A stretch of 64,000 nt of DNA from Rhizobium sp. WYJ-E13 (GCF_018987265.1 NZ_CP076853.1:620001-684000); one strand, 5' to 3'. Counted from the stretch's first letter, positions 51,933 through 61,576 are shown. Made by a program: numbers and translations. Notes: generated by a model from the letters alone, not told the origin.

Positions 51933-52886
51933 ATGATATCGGGAACGAATACCCACGAACATGAGCATGTCTTCCTCGGAGAGGACCATGCCCGCAACGA
52001 ACGCCGCATCTGGCTGGTGATTGCGCTGACGGCGGTCATGATGGTGGTCGAAATAGTCGCCGGCACAATCTACGGCTCGATGGCACTGGTGGCCGACGGC
52101 TGGCATATGTCCACCCATGCCAGTGCGCTGCTCATTTCCGCGCTTGCCTATCTCTTCGCCCGCAAACAGGCCCGCAACCCGCGCTTCACTTTCGGCACCG
52201 GCAAGCTCGGCGATCTCGCCGGCTTCGCGAGCGCCATCATTCTGGCGATGATTGCCCTGCTGATGGGATGGGAAAGCTTCCTGCGCATCACGTCGCCCGT
52301 GCCGATCAGCTTCGGCCAGGCGATCGCCGTCGCCGTCATCGGCCTTGCCGTCAACCTCATCAGTGCCTGGATGTTGAGCGGTAGCGGCGGCCATCATCAT
52401 GGACATGGACATGATCACCATCATGATCATCACCACGGCCACGATCATGGCCACCATGGTCATGCGGATAACAATATTCGCTCCGCCTATATGCACGTCG
52501 TCGCCGACGCATTGACCTCGGTGCTCGCCATTGCAGCACTCACTTTTGGCGGCCTCTATGGCTGGCTCTGGCTCGATCCGCTGATGGGTATCGTCGGCGC
52601 TCTCATCATCGCCCAATGGTCCTGGGGGCTGTTGAAATCCTCGGGCGCTGTTCTGCTCGATGTGCTCCCGGAGGGTGAAACGCTGCCGGATGAAATCCGT
52701 GATGTGATAGAAGGCGATGGCGACCGCATCACCGATCTGCATGTCTGGCAGGTCGGCCCCGGCCATCATGCTGCGATCGTCGCGGTGCTGACGCCGCGGT
52801 CGCGCGACACCGCCTTCTACAAGGAGAGGCTTTCGAGCCTGGACGAGTTGTCGCATGTGACTGTGGAAGTTACGCGCGCCGCCTGA
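51933..52886 (+). CDS. dmeF: CDF-family Ni/Co efflux transporter
   Basis: 317 aa from the ATG at 51933 (AAGGAG six bases upstream; ATG at 51927 abuts it). Six helices. The HxxxD-type metal site motifs are in GSMALVADGWHMSTHASALL (D and H) and IRSAYMHVVADALTSVLA (H, D). A His-rich loop (GHHHGHGHDHHHDHHHGHD region, about 150-178) sits between helices 4 and 5. A long N-terminal stretch has HEHEH. Exports Ni2+/Co2+; partner of dmeR. Confidence 0.92.
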   Translation: MISGTNTHEHEHVFLGEDHARNERRIWLVIALTAVMMVVEIVAGTIYGSMALVADGWHMSTHASALLISALAYLFARKQARNPRFTFGTGKLGDLAGFASAIILAMIALLMGWESFLRITSPVPISFGQAIAVAVIGLAVNLISAWMLSGSGGHHHGHGHDHHHDHHHGHDHGHHGHADNNIRSAYMHVVADALTSVLAIAALTFGGLYGWLWLDPLMGIVGALIIAQWSWGLLKSSGAVLLDVLPEGETLPDEIRDVIEGDGDRITDLHVWQVGPGHHAAIVAVLTPRSRDTAFYKERLSSLDELSHVTVEVTRAA

Positions 52887-52957
52887 TTCCGCCAAAAAGC
52901 CGAGATGCCGCCGCAATCGGGCCTTACGCCTGTGAACCTGATTCCCCGGAGGTCTTC

Positions 52958-53845
52958 ATGAATCACAGCCTGACCCGCCGCAGCTTCATGGGCTCCGCAT
53001 TGCTGCTGCCTGCGCTGGGTTTTGCGCCCGGCGTATACGCACAGCAGCAACAGGACGACGATATCGACAAGCGGCTTGCAGCGCTGGAAGCGCGTATCGG
53101 CGGGCGTCTCGGGGTCTCCGTTCTCGACAGCGACACGAACATCTCCTTCGGCTATCGCGGCAGCGAGCCCTTCGCCATGTGCAGCACCTTCAAGGTTCTG
53201 GCCGCCGGCCTCGTTCTCGCCCGTGTCGATAAGGGTGATGAAAAGCTCGACCGGCGGGTCACCTACGGCAAGGAAAAGCTCGTCACCTATTCGCCCGAGA
53301 CCGAAAAGCACGCCGGCGGCGAAGGCATGACGATGGCCGAGATCTGCAAGGCCGGCATTACGCTGAGCGACAATACGGCCGGCAACCTGATGCTGGAAAG
53401 TTTCGGCGGCCCGGCTGCACTCACCGACTGGCTGCGCTCCATCGGCGACGGCACGACAAGGCTCGACCGCATGGAAACTGCGCTGAACGAGGCGACGAAA
53501 GGCGATCCGCGCGATACGACCACGCCGGATGCCATGCTCGATACGCTCGGCAACATCGCTCTCGGCTCGGTCCTGACGGAAAGCTCTGCAAATCAGTTGG
53601 TCGATTGGATGGTTGCGAACACGACCGGTGGGGCGCGCCTGCGTGCGGGCCTGCCGTCCGATTGGAAGATCGGTGACAAGACAGGAACAGGCGATAACGG
53701 TTCGGCCGGCGATATCGCCATCATCTGGCCACCCAAACGCGGCCCGATCGTCGCCGCCGTCTATATGGCGGAAACGACCGTGAAGATGGATGAGTTCAAC
53801 CCCGTCTTCGCCGAAGTCGGCAAAATGATCACCGAGATGGTCTGA
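52958..53845 (+). CDS. Class A beta-lactamase
   Basis: 295 aa. A Tat-type signal (TRRSFMGS) ends near VYAQ. Catalytic motifs: S76-T-F-K79, S137-D-N139, E173-T-A-L-N177 (the omega-loop Glu) and K241-T-G243. Cys occupies the residue before the active Ser (Ambler 69), but Gly rather than Cys occupies 238, so there is no carbapenemase-type disulfide. Hydrolyses penicillins or cephalosporins in the periplasm; spectrum cannot be read. Follows dmeF by 71 bp. Confidence 0.93.
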   Translation: MNHSLTRRSFMGSALLLPALGFAPGVYAQQQQDDDIDKRLAALEARIGGRLGVSVLDSDTNISFGYRGSEPFAMCSTFKVLAAGLVLARVDKGDEKLDRRVTYGKEKLVTYSPETEKHAGGEGMTMAEICKAGITLSDNTAGNLMLESFGGPAALTDWLRSIGDGTTRLDRMETALNEATKGDPRDTTTPDAMLDTLGNIALGSVLTESSANQLVDWMVANTTGGARLRAGLPSDWKIGDKTGTGDNGSAGDIAIIWPPKRGPIVAAVYMAETTVKMDEFNPVFAEVGKMITEMV

Positions 53846-53921
53846 AGCGGTGAAGATTTCGCCGTTCGGCAGGAGCCGAGCGGCCTTGGTTTCGTCGCAG
53901 CGATGCAAGTGAATTTGCTGA

Positions 53922-54164
53922 TTACCGCATTGACATCAGATTCGTCATCAGACCTGCTTTGATTTCGAGCACCGGGCGATTGATCTCTGGTTGACCGATA
54001 TCTCTCAGCTGATCAGGCGTCAGGTCCGCCAGCACTTTCCGTCTCGCGACGGCTCTGCGCCACTGCCTCACGGCAGCGGCCAATATCGTGATGCTGTTCA
54101 CCCTGGACTCGGACACTTGTCGTTTCGGCGCGCTGACGGCGGCGGGAGTTTCCGTGTGAGCCAT
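53922..54164 (-). CDS. DUF1127 small protein
   Basis: 80 aa from the ATG at 54164 (AGGAGA upstream). The C-terminal half LAAAVRQWRRAVARRKVLADLTPDQLRDIGQPEINRPVLEIK is the DUF1127 domain, an Arg-rich helix. Such proteins modulate phosphate and carbon metabolism or RNA turnover in alphaproteobacteria. Divergent from the large SARP-type regulator. Confidence 0.88.
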   Translation of the reverse strand: MAHTETPAAVSAPKRQVSESRVNSITILAAAVRQWRRAVARRKVLADLTPDQLRDIGQPEINRPVLEIKAGLMTNLMSMR

Positions 54165-54339
54165 TTCCCAGTCTCCTATTTGTGAGATGTGCGAGTGGAA
54201 TGTCCCATACGGGTGTTTTCGGGCTGTTGGGCTGGGCGTGAACGGGCAAGAAAACTTCGACAAGCCGCCGCTAAATCGGTGTTAAATCCGTCTTCCCAAA
54301 TGCTATTCTGCGGCGGTGATCCAAATCTGGAGACTTTCT

Positions 54340-56352
54340 GTGCGCATCAGGTTGCTAGGCGGCCTCGAAGTTACCTCCCTGGACGACCGGCAAGTGCGCT
54401 TCGCCACGCGCAAGACGTCGCTTCTTTTTGCTGCCCTGGTCCTTGCAGGCCGCCGCGGTTGTCGCAGGGAACTGCTTTCCGAAGCCTTCTGGCCGGGACG
54501 AAGCAATGAACAGGCCCGCAATAGCCTGCGGCAGGCGCTGGTCGATATCAGGCGGGCGTTCCCGGCGAGCAGTGAAGCCAGCGTCTACATCGACGGGGAT
54601 CAGGAGACAGTCGTCCTGATTTTCGGCCCGGACGAAGCCGACATTTCGATCTTCGACCGGAACCTGGAGGCGGGCCGGCCCGCTGACCTTGCCTTTGCTG
54701 CGGACCTCTACCGCGGTGAGGTGCTTGCCGGCGAGGCCATTCCAGATGGACTGGATGGGTGGTTCGGACCTTACCAGAGCACGTATCGGCGCAAGGCGCT
54801 GCAGCTCGTGGAGCGGTTGAGCCTCATGCTCTCCGATCCGGGCTCCGCGGAAGAGCCAGCCTGCGAAGGGCTCGCCGAGAGACTGCTCGCCGCAGACCCA
54901 ACGATGGAAGCCGCCCATCGGGCGCTGATGCGGATCCACATCCTGAGGGGGCACGAGAACGCGGCCATGCGCCAGTTCGAGGCCTGCCGGACTCTCGTGA
55001 AGAAGCATCTCGGCGCCGAACCCGAAGCAGAGACATCCTCCCTGGCCGTTTCGCTGCAGTTGCGACAACAACCCGGATATCAGCCGGCCGCACCGGGGCC
55101 CGACGTCATCCCGCAGATGCAGGCCGTCTCAGCCCCGACGAAGCATCACGATCGGCCATCGGTTGCGGTGTTGGCATTTCAGAATTTGAGCGGCGATCCA
55201 GAGCAGGAATATTTTGCCGATGGCATCGTGGAGGATATCACGATCGCCCTCGCTCAATTCCGCCATCTCTACGTCATCGCGCGGAATTCGAGCTTCACCT
55301 ACAAGGGGCAGGCCGTTGACATCAAGCAGGTCGGGCGCGAGTTGAACGTGCGCTACGTGGTCGAGGGAAGTGTGCGCCGCACGGGCGACCGGCTCCGTAT
55401 TGCCGGACAACTTATCGACACCTCGACGGGTGCGCATCTTTGGGCAGACCGTTTTGATGGGACGCTTGCAAATATATTCGATCTTCAGGATCAGGTGGCC
55501 TCGAGTATCGTCGGCGCAATAACGCCGAAAGTAGAGGAGGCGGAGATAGAGCGCGCCAAACGCAAGCCGACGGAGAGCCTCGACGCTTACGACTATTATC
55601 TGCGCGGGCTGGCGGCTTTTGACCGGACGATCACCAACAGATCGGTCATCGACGAAGCCTTGCGGCTGTTCATGAAGGCGATCGAGCGCGACCCGGAGTT
55701 CGCCACAGCTTATGCCCGGGCGGCGCGATGCTACGCAACCCGAAAGAGCAATGGCTGGATGACCAATCCCGCTGAGGAGATTGCCGAAGCGACCCGACTG
55801 GCGAGAAGAGCGGTCGAACTTGGCTGGGACGATGCGGTTGCGCTCTCCTACGGTGGGTATGTCCTCGGCTATGTCGGCGGCGATCTCGATGACAGTGCGG
55901 CCTGTATCGATCGCGCGCTCTTCCTCAACCCGAATCTCGCCGCTGCCCTGGGCACCAGCAGCTGGGTGAAAGCCTGCCTTGGCGAGCCCGACAAGGCCGT
56001 CGAACATGCAGCCCTCGCCATGCGTCTGAGCCCTTTGGATCCGCGCCTGTTTGCCTGGCAGTTCAACACCGGCCTGGCTCATTTCTGTGCCGGACATTAT
56101 GAAGATGCCGCCGTCTGGGCGGCAAGATCGTTGCGCCACCAGCCGAACTATCCGAGCGCGATGCGCGTGATGGCGGCGGGCCAGGTCATGAGCGGGCGGA
56201 GTGCGGAAGCGCAGGGAACGATCGCTCGCCTGTGCCAGTTGGATCCTGCGCTCCGGCTTTCGAATCTCGCCGATGTCCTGCCGCCGTTTCGGCGACCGGA
56301 CGACCGAAACCGATATATCGCGGCTCTTCGAATGGCGGGGTTGCCGGAATAA
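54340..56352 (+). CDS. SARP-type regulator fused to TolB-like and TPR domains
   Basis: 670 aa from a GTG at 54340 with GGAG seven bases upstream. Domains: an OmpR-like winged helix and BTAD (about 1-235: VRIRLLGGLEV, NSLRQALVDIRRAF, AEEPACEGLAERLLAADPTMEAAHRALMRIHI), a TolB-like block at about 275-390 (RPSVAVLAFQNLSGDPEQEYFADGIVEDI, DVKQVGRELNVRYVVEGSVRRTGDRLRIAGQLIDTSTGAHLWADRFDG), then TPR helices (about 420-660). This is the layout of CadC/adenylate-cyclase-like regulators of rhizobia that lack the cyclase domain. Target genes unknown. Confidence 0.88.
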   Translation: MRIRLLGGLEVTSLDDRQVRFATRKTSLLFAALVLAGRRGCRRELLSEAFWPGRSNEQARNSLRQALVDIRRAFPASSEASVYIDGDQETVVLIFGPDEADISIFDRNLEAGRPADLAFAADLYRGEVLAGEAIPDGLDGWFGPYQSTYRRKALQLVERLSLMLSDPGSAEEPACEGLAERLLAADPTMEAAHRALMRIHILRGHENAAMRQFEACRTLVKKHLGAEPEAETSSLAVSLQLRQQPGYQPAAPGPDVIPQMQAVSAPTKHHDRPSVAVLAFQNLSGDPEQEYFADGIVEDITIALAQFRHLYVIARNSSFTYKGQAVDIKQVGRELNVRYVVEGSVRRTGDRLRIAGQLIDTSTGAHLWADRFDGTLANIFDLQDQVASSIVGAITPKVEEAEIERAKRKPTESLDAYDYYLRGLAAFDRTITNRSVIDEALRLFMKAIERDPEFATAYARAARCYATRKSNGWMTNPAEEIAEATRLARRAVELGWDDAVALSYGGYVLGYVGGDLDDSAACIDRALFLNPNLAAALGTSSWVKACLGEPDKAVEHAALAMRLSPLDPRLFAWQFNTGLAHFCAGHYEDAAVWAARSLRHQPNYPSAMRVMAAGQVMSGRSAEAQGTIARLCQLDPALRLSNLADVLPPFRRPDDRNRYIAALRMAGLPE

Positions 56353-56380
56353 AAAAGCCGCGAAGAGTGCTCTGCGCGGC
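56351..56380 (-). terminator. Terminator of the gene at 56402
   Basis: Stem GCCGCG-AGAG / CTCT-CGCGGC (56357-56380), with one mismatched pair and a 2-base loop, followed on the minus strand by TTTTTT. It overlaps the stop codon of the convergent SARP-type gene. Confidence 0.8.
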
Positions 56381-56401
56381 ATCTCGGTTGGTGTTCCAGC
56401 C

Positions 56402-56866
56402 TCAGGCGGTGGGAACGTCGTCTGCCGTCTCGGTTCCGCCATCCTCGATACCGGCGAGTTCGCGCTTGATCTGCTCGGCGATTTCCTTCTCGATGGCAGC
56501 GCGATCATCCGCGGACATTGCCTTGAGATCGTCCTCTGTGAGATTATGAGCGGCCAAATAGCGCGCACGGATGAATTCCTCGGGCGTCATGCTGCTCCAC
56601 TCGCTGAATTCAGCAGCTACGCGTTTATTTGCCTCCTTGATGGTTGCCTCCTCATTGGATGGCGGGTTGATGTAGGTCTCGTTGCCGGCCTGCACCGCCC
56701 ACATCGTATTGGCGATCGACGGCGGTGTCGTGCTCGGCTGCAAGCCGGCGCCGGATTGATTACGCGTGCTGCCGCTGAATTCGTCGGTCTGCTTGTTCTT
56801 GGATTTGCCCTGCTCGAAAAGCGAACCAAGGCCGGAGTAAATTGAAAGGCTGCTACCGATTTCCAT
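56402..56866 (-). CDS. Hypothetical protein with acidic helical C-terminus
   Basis: 154 aa from the ATG at 56866 (AGGGGGA seven bases upstream). The N-terminus is Ser/Gly-rich (MEIGSSLSIYSGLGSLFEQGKSKN). From about residue 85 it is helical and charged: WSSMTPEEFIRARYLAAHNLTEDDLKAMSADDRAAIEKEIAEQIKRELA. No signal peptide or domain I recognise. Its style recalls the Ser-rich protein at 19708-20388 (both possibly secreted), but I see no direct homology. Confidence 0.65.
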   Translation of the reverse strand: MEIGSSLSIYSGLGSLFEQGKSKNKQTDEFSGSTRNQSGAGLQPSTTPPSIANTMWAVQAGNETYINPPSNEEATIKEANKRVAAEFSEWSSMTPEEFIRARYLAAHNLTEDDLKAMSADDRAAIEKEIAEQIKRELAGIEDGGTETADDVPTA

Positions 56867-56941
56867 GAAAGAATCCCCCTGAAAAACGGCAGCAGCATGA
56901 TGGGGCAATCCTGCCCCGAGCTTGTGTCTCCTCCGGTAGTG

Positions 56942-59281
56942 CTACGGCAGCGTGTAGGCGATCACATAGTCGCCCGGCTTGGTACCGACCGAGCCATGCC
57001 CGCCGGCGACCATGACGACATATTGTTTGTTGTCATCAGTCGTATAAGTCATCGGCGTTGCCTGACCGCCGGCCGGAAGCCGAGCTTCCCAGAGTTGCCG
57101 GCCATTGGTCACGTCATAGGCGCGCAGGTAATTATCGACGGCTGCACCCAGGAAAGCGACGCCGCCCTTGGTCATCATTGGCCCGCCGATACCGGGTACG
57201 CCCACCTTGAAGGGCAGGGGCAGCGGCGTCATGTCATGCACCGTGCCGTTCTTGTGCATATAGGCGATACGGCCGGTGCGGAGATCCACGCCGGCGACGT
57301 AGCCCCATGGCGGTGCCTGGCAGGGGATCTGCAGCGGCCCGAGAAATGGTCCCATGAATACGCCGTAAGGTGCGCCGTCATTGCGGTTGAGACCCTGTTC
57401 GCTGCCCTTCTCGTCCTGCCCGCGTGGCGGAATATCGGCAGCCGGTACGAGGCGCGAGGTGAAGGCAAGATAGGTCGGCATGCCGAACATCACCTGCCGC
57501 TCGGGGTCGATCGCGACCGAACCCCAGTTGAACGTGCCGAAATTGCCGGGATAGACGATCGTTCCCTGCAGCGAGGGCGGCGTATAGCGGCCCTCATATT
57601 TATAGCGGTGGAAATCGATGCGGCAGACAAGCTGGTCGAATAGCGAAACACCCCACATGTCCTTTTCCTGCAGCGGCTCCGGGGAAAAGGTGAGATCCGA
57701 AATCGGCTGCGTCGGCGCTGTGTGATCCTCCGGGATCGCCCCGCCGGGCGCGGGAATTTCCTTGAAGGGAATGATCGGCTGGCCGGTCCGCCGGTCGAGC
57801 ACGTAGATATCGCCCTGCTTGGTGGATGCCACCAGCGCCGGCACCGCCGTCCCGTCCTGTTTCGTCAGGTCAAGCAGCACCGGCTGCGCCGGCACGTCCA
57901 TGTCCCAGAGATCGTGATGGACGAACTGCTGCACCCAGCGCAGCTGGCCCGTATTGATGTCGAGCGCCACGACGGAGGAGGAGAACTTTTCGACATTGGC
58001 GCTGCGGTTCATGCCGAGCTGGTCCGGCACCTGGTTGCCGAGCGGGATATAGACCATGCCGAGCTGGTCATCGACGCTGAAGACCGACCAGCTGTTCGGC
58101 GAATTCGTCGTGTAGTGCTGTCCCGCCGGCAATGGCGTCGTCTGGTCTGGATTGCCGGAGTCCCAGTTCCAGATCAGCGCGCCGCTGTTGATGTCATAGG
58201 CGCGGATGACGCCGGATTGTTCCCGTGTCGAATAATTGTCGTTGACCGCCCCGCCGATGATGATCTTGCCCGCGACGGCGACTGGCGGCGAGGTGGAATA
58301 GTAGTAGCCGGCAGGATTGTATTGCATGCCGGTTTCCAGATGGAGAACGCCCTGTTCGGCGAAGCTGGTGCAGACCTGCCCTTTGGTGGCATCGAGTGCG
58401 ATGAGGCGCGCATCCGAAGTCGGCAGGTAGACGCGCTCCTTGCAGGGCTGGCCGGCAGGTGTCGCCTCATCGCTGTAATAGGTGACACCGCGGCAAGTCT
58501 GGTGCTGCCGGTCCGGGTTCATGCCGGAATTGGCGTCATATTTCCATTTCTGCTGGCCGGTCTTGGCATCCAGCGCGATCGCCCAATTGTGCGGCGTGCA
58601 GAGATAGAGCGTGTTGCCGACCTTCAGCGGCGTCACCTGATAGGTCGTTTCCCCGACATCATCAGGCCGCTTCACGTCCCCGGTCTGGTAGCGCCAGGCC
58701 TCCTTCAGGGTGGAGACATTCTGTACGGTGATCTGGTCCAGCGGCGAATAGCGCTGGCCGTAGGGCGTGCGGCCATATTGGTGCCATTCGCCGTCGGGCA
58801 CATTGCCGCCGAAGGCGGGCGTTGTGGCAACCGTCTGTATCGGCAGATCGCCCGCGAGGTCATGCGGATCCGTCGTCATCGAATAGGCAGCGACGATGAT
58901 GGCAGCGATAACAGGAATGGCGAGCGGCCAGGGATTGGCGCCGTAATAGATGCCGGTCGGGCTGCGAAAACCGAGCGGCCGGCGGATCCAGGGCGTCAAC
59001 AGCCAGAGCCCGAAGAGAATGATGAGGCCGCCGCGCGGGCCGAGCTGCCACCAGTCGAACCCCACCTCCCAGATCGCCCAGACGAGCGCCACAACGACGA
59101 GCACCGCATAGACCCACAGCGCCACCGCCTTGCGCATGAGCAGCAGGCCTGCCGTCAGCAGGAACATCAGCCCGGCAAAAAGATAGAAGATGCTGCCACC
59201 GAGTGTGACGAGCCAGAGACCGCCGGCGCCTAGCGCCAGTCCGAAAATGATGAAAAGGATGGAGGTAATGACGATTGCCAT
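56942..59281 (-). CDS. gcd: Membrane-bound PQQ-dependent glucose dehydrogenase
   Basis: 779 aa. Five N-terminal helices (about 1-135) are followed by a periplasmic eight-bladed quinoprotein domain starting at GEWHQYGRTPYGQRYSPLDQITVQNV. W-motifs and PQQ-site stretches: NSGMNPDRQHQTCRGVTYY, NDNYSTREQSGVIRAYDINSGALIWNWDSGNPD, FVHHDLWDMDVPAQPVL, ends GHGSVGTKPGDYVIAYTLP. Oxidises glucose to gluconolactone, passing electrons to ubiquinone. No pqq synthesis genes lie in the window, so PQQ must be made elsewhere or imported. Confidence 0.94.
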   Translation of the reverse strand: MAIVITSILFIIFGLALGAGGLWLVTLGGSIFYLFAGLMFLLTAGLLLMRKAVALWVYAVLVVVALVWAIWEVGFDWWQLGPRGGLIILFGLWLLTPWIRRPLGFRSPTGIYYGANPWPLAIPVIAAIIVAAYSMTTDPHDLAGDLPIQTVATTPAFGGNVPDGEWHQYGRTPYGQRYSPLDQITVQNVSTLKEAWRYQTGDVKRPDDVGETTYQVTPLKVGNTLYLCTPHNWAIALDAKTGQQKWKYDANSGMNPDRQHQTCRGVTYYSDEATPAGQPCKERVYLPTSDARLIALDATKGQVCTSFAEQGVLHLETGMQYNPAGYYYSTSPPVAVAGKIIIGGAVNDNYSTREQSGVIRAYDINSGALIWNWDSGNPDQTTPLPAGQHYTTNSPNSWSVFSVDDQLGMVYIPLGNQVPDQLGMNRSANVEKFSSSVVALDINTGQLRWVQQFVHHDLWDMDVPAQPVLLDLTKQDGTAVPALVASTKQGDIYVLDRRTGQPIIPFKEIPAPGGAIPEDHTAPTQPISDLTFSPEPLQEKDMWGVSLFDQLVCRIDFHRYKYEGRYTPPSLQGTIVYPGNFGTFNWGSVAIDPERQVMFGMPTYLAFTSRLVPAADIPPRGQDEKGSEQGLNRNDGAPYGVFMGPFLGPLQIPCQAPPWGYVAGVDLRTGRIAYMHKNGTVHDMTPLPLPFKVGVPGIGGPMMTKGGVAFLGAAVDNYLRAYDVTNGRQLWEARLPAGGQATPMTYTTDDNKQYVVMVAGGHGSVGTKPGDYVIAYTLP

Positions 59282-59402
59282 ACGGCAGTCTCCCGCTGGT
59301 TAGCCGGATCGGAGGATGGCGAAAAACATACGCCGATCAGGCAGATAGAGCGGAAGGCCTACCTTTCAACCGCCACAATTGGCAGCGGTTGAAACTGTCG
59401 CA

Positions 59403-59948
59403 CTAGTTCGCTTTTGCAAGCTCGCGGTCGATTGCCGAGACGAGACGACTATCGTCAGCCGTCACGTCGGGGGCGAAACGGGCGACGACCTTGCCGTTGC
59501 GGCCGACGAGGAATTTCTCGAAGTTCCAGAGGATTTCGTTGTCGTCGCCGGCAAGGCCGGCGCCCTTCAGCCGTTCGCGCATCGGCCCTTCGCCGGTCGT
59601 TTCCACACCGGAATTCGTCAGGGTCTTGTAAAGCGGGTGCTTGTCCGGCCCCTTTACGGAAATCTTGGAAAACATCGGGAAGTCGACGCCGAAGGTGCTG
59701 GTGCAGAAATCGAGGATCTCCGCATCTGTGCCCGGCTCCTGGCCTTTGAAGTCGTTGGCCGGGAAACCGGCGATGACGAAGCCTCTCTCGCGCTTGTCGG
59801 CATAGAGCTTTTCAAGCCCTTCATACTGCACCGTCAGCCCGCATTTGGAGGCGACATTGACGATGAGCAGCACCTGGCCGCGATATTCGTTGAGCGTGGT
59901 CTCACGCCCTTGAACGGTCTTGACCGGGATATCGAGAAGGTCGGTCAT
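59403..59948 (-). CDS. Glutathione peroxidase
   Basis: 181 aa from the ATG at 59948. The peroxidatic residue is Cys (C36 in VNVASKCGLT), not selenocysteine. FPANDFKGQEPGTDAEI and ILWNFEKFLVGRNGKVV supply the Gln and Trp/Asn of the catalytic tetrad. Reduces peroxides with glutathione or thioredoxin. 34 bp downstream of selO, probably one operon. Confidence 0.93.
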   Translation of the reverse strand: MTDLLDIPVKTVQGRETTLNEYRGQVLLIVNVASKCGLTVQYEGLEKLYADKRERGFVIAGFPANDFKGQEPGTDAEILDFCTSTFGVDFPMFSKISVKGPDKHPLYKTLTNSGVETTGEGPMRERLKGAGLAGDDNEILWNFEKFLVGRNGKVVARFAPDVTADDSRLVSAIDRELAKAN

Positions 59949-59982
59949 CACTATCTCCAGTGAATATGGTTGTTGGTTGAAA

Positions 59983-61485
59983 TCAGGTTCCGCAGAAGGT
60001 CTGGAGCACTCGCTCTTCGGGCTTCGGCGGGTCCATATAGGCCGCAAATGCCGGCTGCTCGTCATAGGGGTGCGAAAGCACTGCCAGCAGCGCCTCGAAA
60101 AGCGAAAAATCGCCATCTTCCACGGCCGCCTCGATCGCCTGCTCGACACGGTGATTGCGGGGAATGAATGCGGGGTTGACATGCCGCATGGCCGCGGCCC
60201 GCTCGGTTGGCGCCTGCGGATCGCGCAACAGGCGTTCGCGCCAGTGCGCCAGCCATTCGGCAGTGGCGGCCGGTTCGCGGAAGGTCGAAGCGAATTCGGT
60301 CTCTGCCTCGGGATCGTCCGCAAGTGCGGAAAGTCGCCGGAACGTCAGCGTAAAGTCCGCGCTCTGTGCCTGCATCAGTGCCAGCAGCGCCTGGATCAGC
60401 TCGAGATCGCCGTCTTCGGTCGAGATAAGCCCGATCTTGCCGCGCATGCCCTGCAGCCAATGGGCGTGGAAGCGCTCGCCATAGGCCTTGATAATGGCAT
60501 TGGCTTGCTCGATCGCCTTGTCCTTGTCGGCATCGATCACCGGCAGCAGCGCTTCGCCGAGCCGCGCGAGGTTCCACTGTCCGATGCCCGGCTGATTGGC
60601 ATAGGCGTAGCGCCCGTGCTGATCGATCGACGAGAAGACCTTCATCGGATCATAGGCATCCACGAAGGCACAGGGACCGAAATCGATCGTCTCGCCCGAG
60701 ATCGTCATATTGTCGGTGTTCATCACCCCATGGATGAAGCCGACCTGCAGCCATCGGGCGATCAGTGCCGCCTGCCGCTCGCAGACCGCCTCATAGAGCG
60801 CGAGATAGGGATTTTCCGCTGTCTTCAGCTCGGGATAATGCCGTTCGATGACATGATCGGCGAGCGCCTTGATGCCATCCTCGTCACTGGTCGCGGCAAG
60901 ATACTGGAAGGTGCCGACGCGGATATGGCTTGCCGCCACGCGGGTGAAGACCGCGCCCGGCAAGATCTCTTCACGCCGCACGCCTTCGCCGGTCAGCACC
61001 GCGGCAAGCGCCCTGGTGGCGGGAATGCCGAGCGCAAACATTGCCTCGCTGATGATATATTCGCGCAGGACCGGGCCGAGAGCCGCCCGCCCGTCACCGC
61101 GGCGAGAAAAGGGAGTCTGCCCCGCACCCTTGAGCTGGATATCGCGGCGCCGGCCATTGCGGTCGATCACCTCTCCGAGCAGGATCGCCCGCCCGTCACC
61201 GAGCAGCGGCACGAACTGGCCGAACTGGTGGCCGGCATAGGCCATCGCCAGCGGCGCGGCGCCATGGGGGACGAGGTTGCCGGAAAAGATCGCCGCGCCG
61301 TCACGCCTCAGGGCTTCGACGTCGAGTCTCAGTTCTTCCGCCAGCGGCTCGTTGAGCTTGATCAGCCAGGGTTCTGGAACCTGCGTCGGAACCTGTGTCG
61401 CAAAGAAGCGCTGCGGCAACCGCGCATAGCTGTTGTCGAATGAAAAGGCCGTGTCTGGCCGGTTTTTCTGCAGGGCGGAGGTCAT
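59983..61485 (-). CDS. selO: Protein adenylyltransferase SelO
   Basis: 500 aa pseudokinase of the SelO/YdiU family. AYAGHQFGQFVPLLGDGRAILLGE is the nucleotide-binding front. GAGQTPFSRRGDGRAALGPVLREYIISEAM is the inverted-ATP region. VGFIHGVMNTDNMTISGETIDFGPCAFVDAYDP holds the HxxxN-D and DFG-like metal residues. The C-terminus ends CGT with the Cys commonly found at position -3. SelO AMPylates redox proteins during oxidative stress. Co-transcribed with glutathione peroxidase. Confidence 0.94.
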   Translation of the reverse strand: MTSALQKNRPDTAFSFDNSYARLPQRFFATQVPTQVPEPWLIKLNEPLAEELRLDVEALRRDGAAIFSGNLVPHGAAPLAMAYAGHQFGQFVPLLGDGRAILLGEVIDRNGRRRDIQLKGAGQTPFSRRGDGRAALGPVLREYIISEAMFALGIPATRALAAVLTGEGVRREEILPGAVFTRVAASHIRVGTFQYLAATSDEDGIKALADHVIERHYPELKTAENPYLALYEAVCERQAALIARWLQVGFIHGVMNTDNMTISGETIDFGPCAFVDAYDPMKVFSSIDQHGRYAYANQPGIGQWNLARLGEALLPVIDADKDKAIEQANAIIKAYGERFHAHWLQGMRGKIGLISTEDGDLELIQALLALMQAQSADFTLTFRRLSALADDPEAETEFASTFREPAATAEWLAHWRERLLRDPQAPTERAAAMRHVNPAFIPRNHRVEQAIEAAVEDGDFSLFEALLAVLSHPYDEQPAFAAYMDPPKPEERVLQTFCGT

Positions 61486-61576
61486 GGCTAATAGGTAGGG
61501 CCGCAGGTGCGATCACGCAAGCCGATTTTGGCCGCAAACCACCTTCACGAAGGGCAATAAGGTGCAAGGAATGGTG

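Noticed and set aside
57722..59233. 503-codon plus-strand open frame
   Set aside because: Antisense to gcd; low-complexity Arg/Asp/Ala-rich translation without family motifs.
59920..61443. 507-codon plus-strand open frame
   Set aside because: Antisense shadow of selO.
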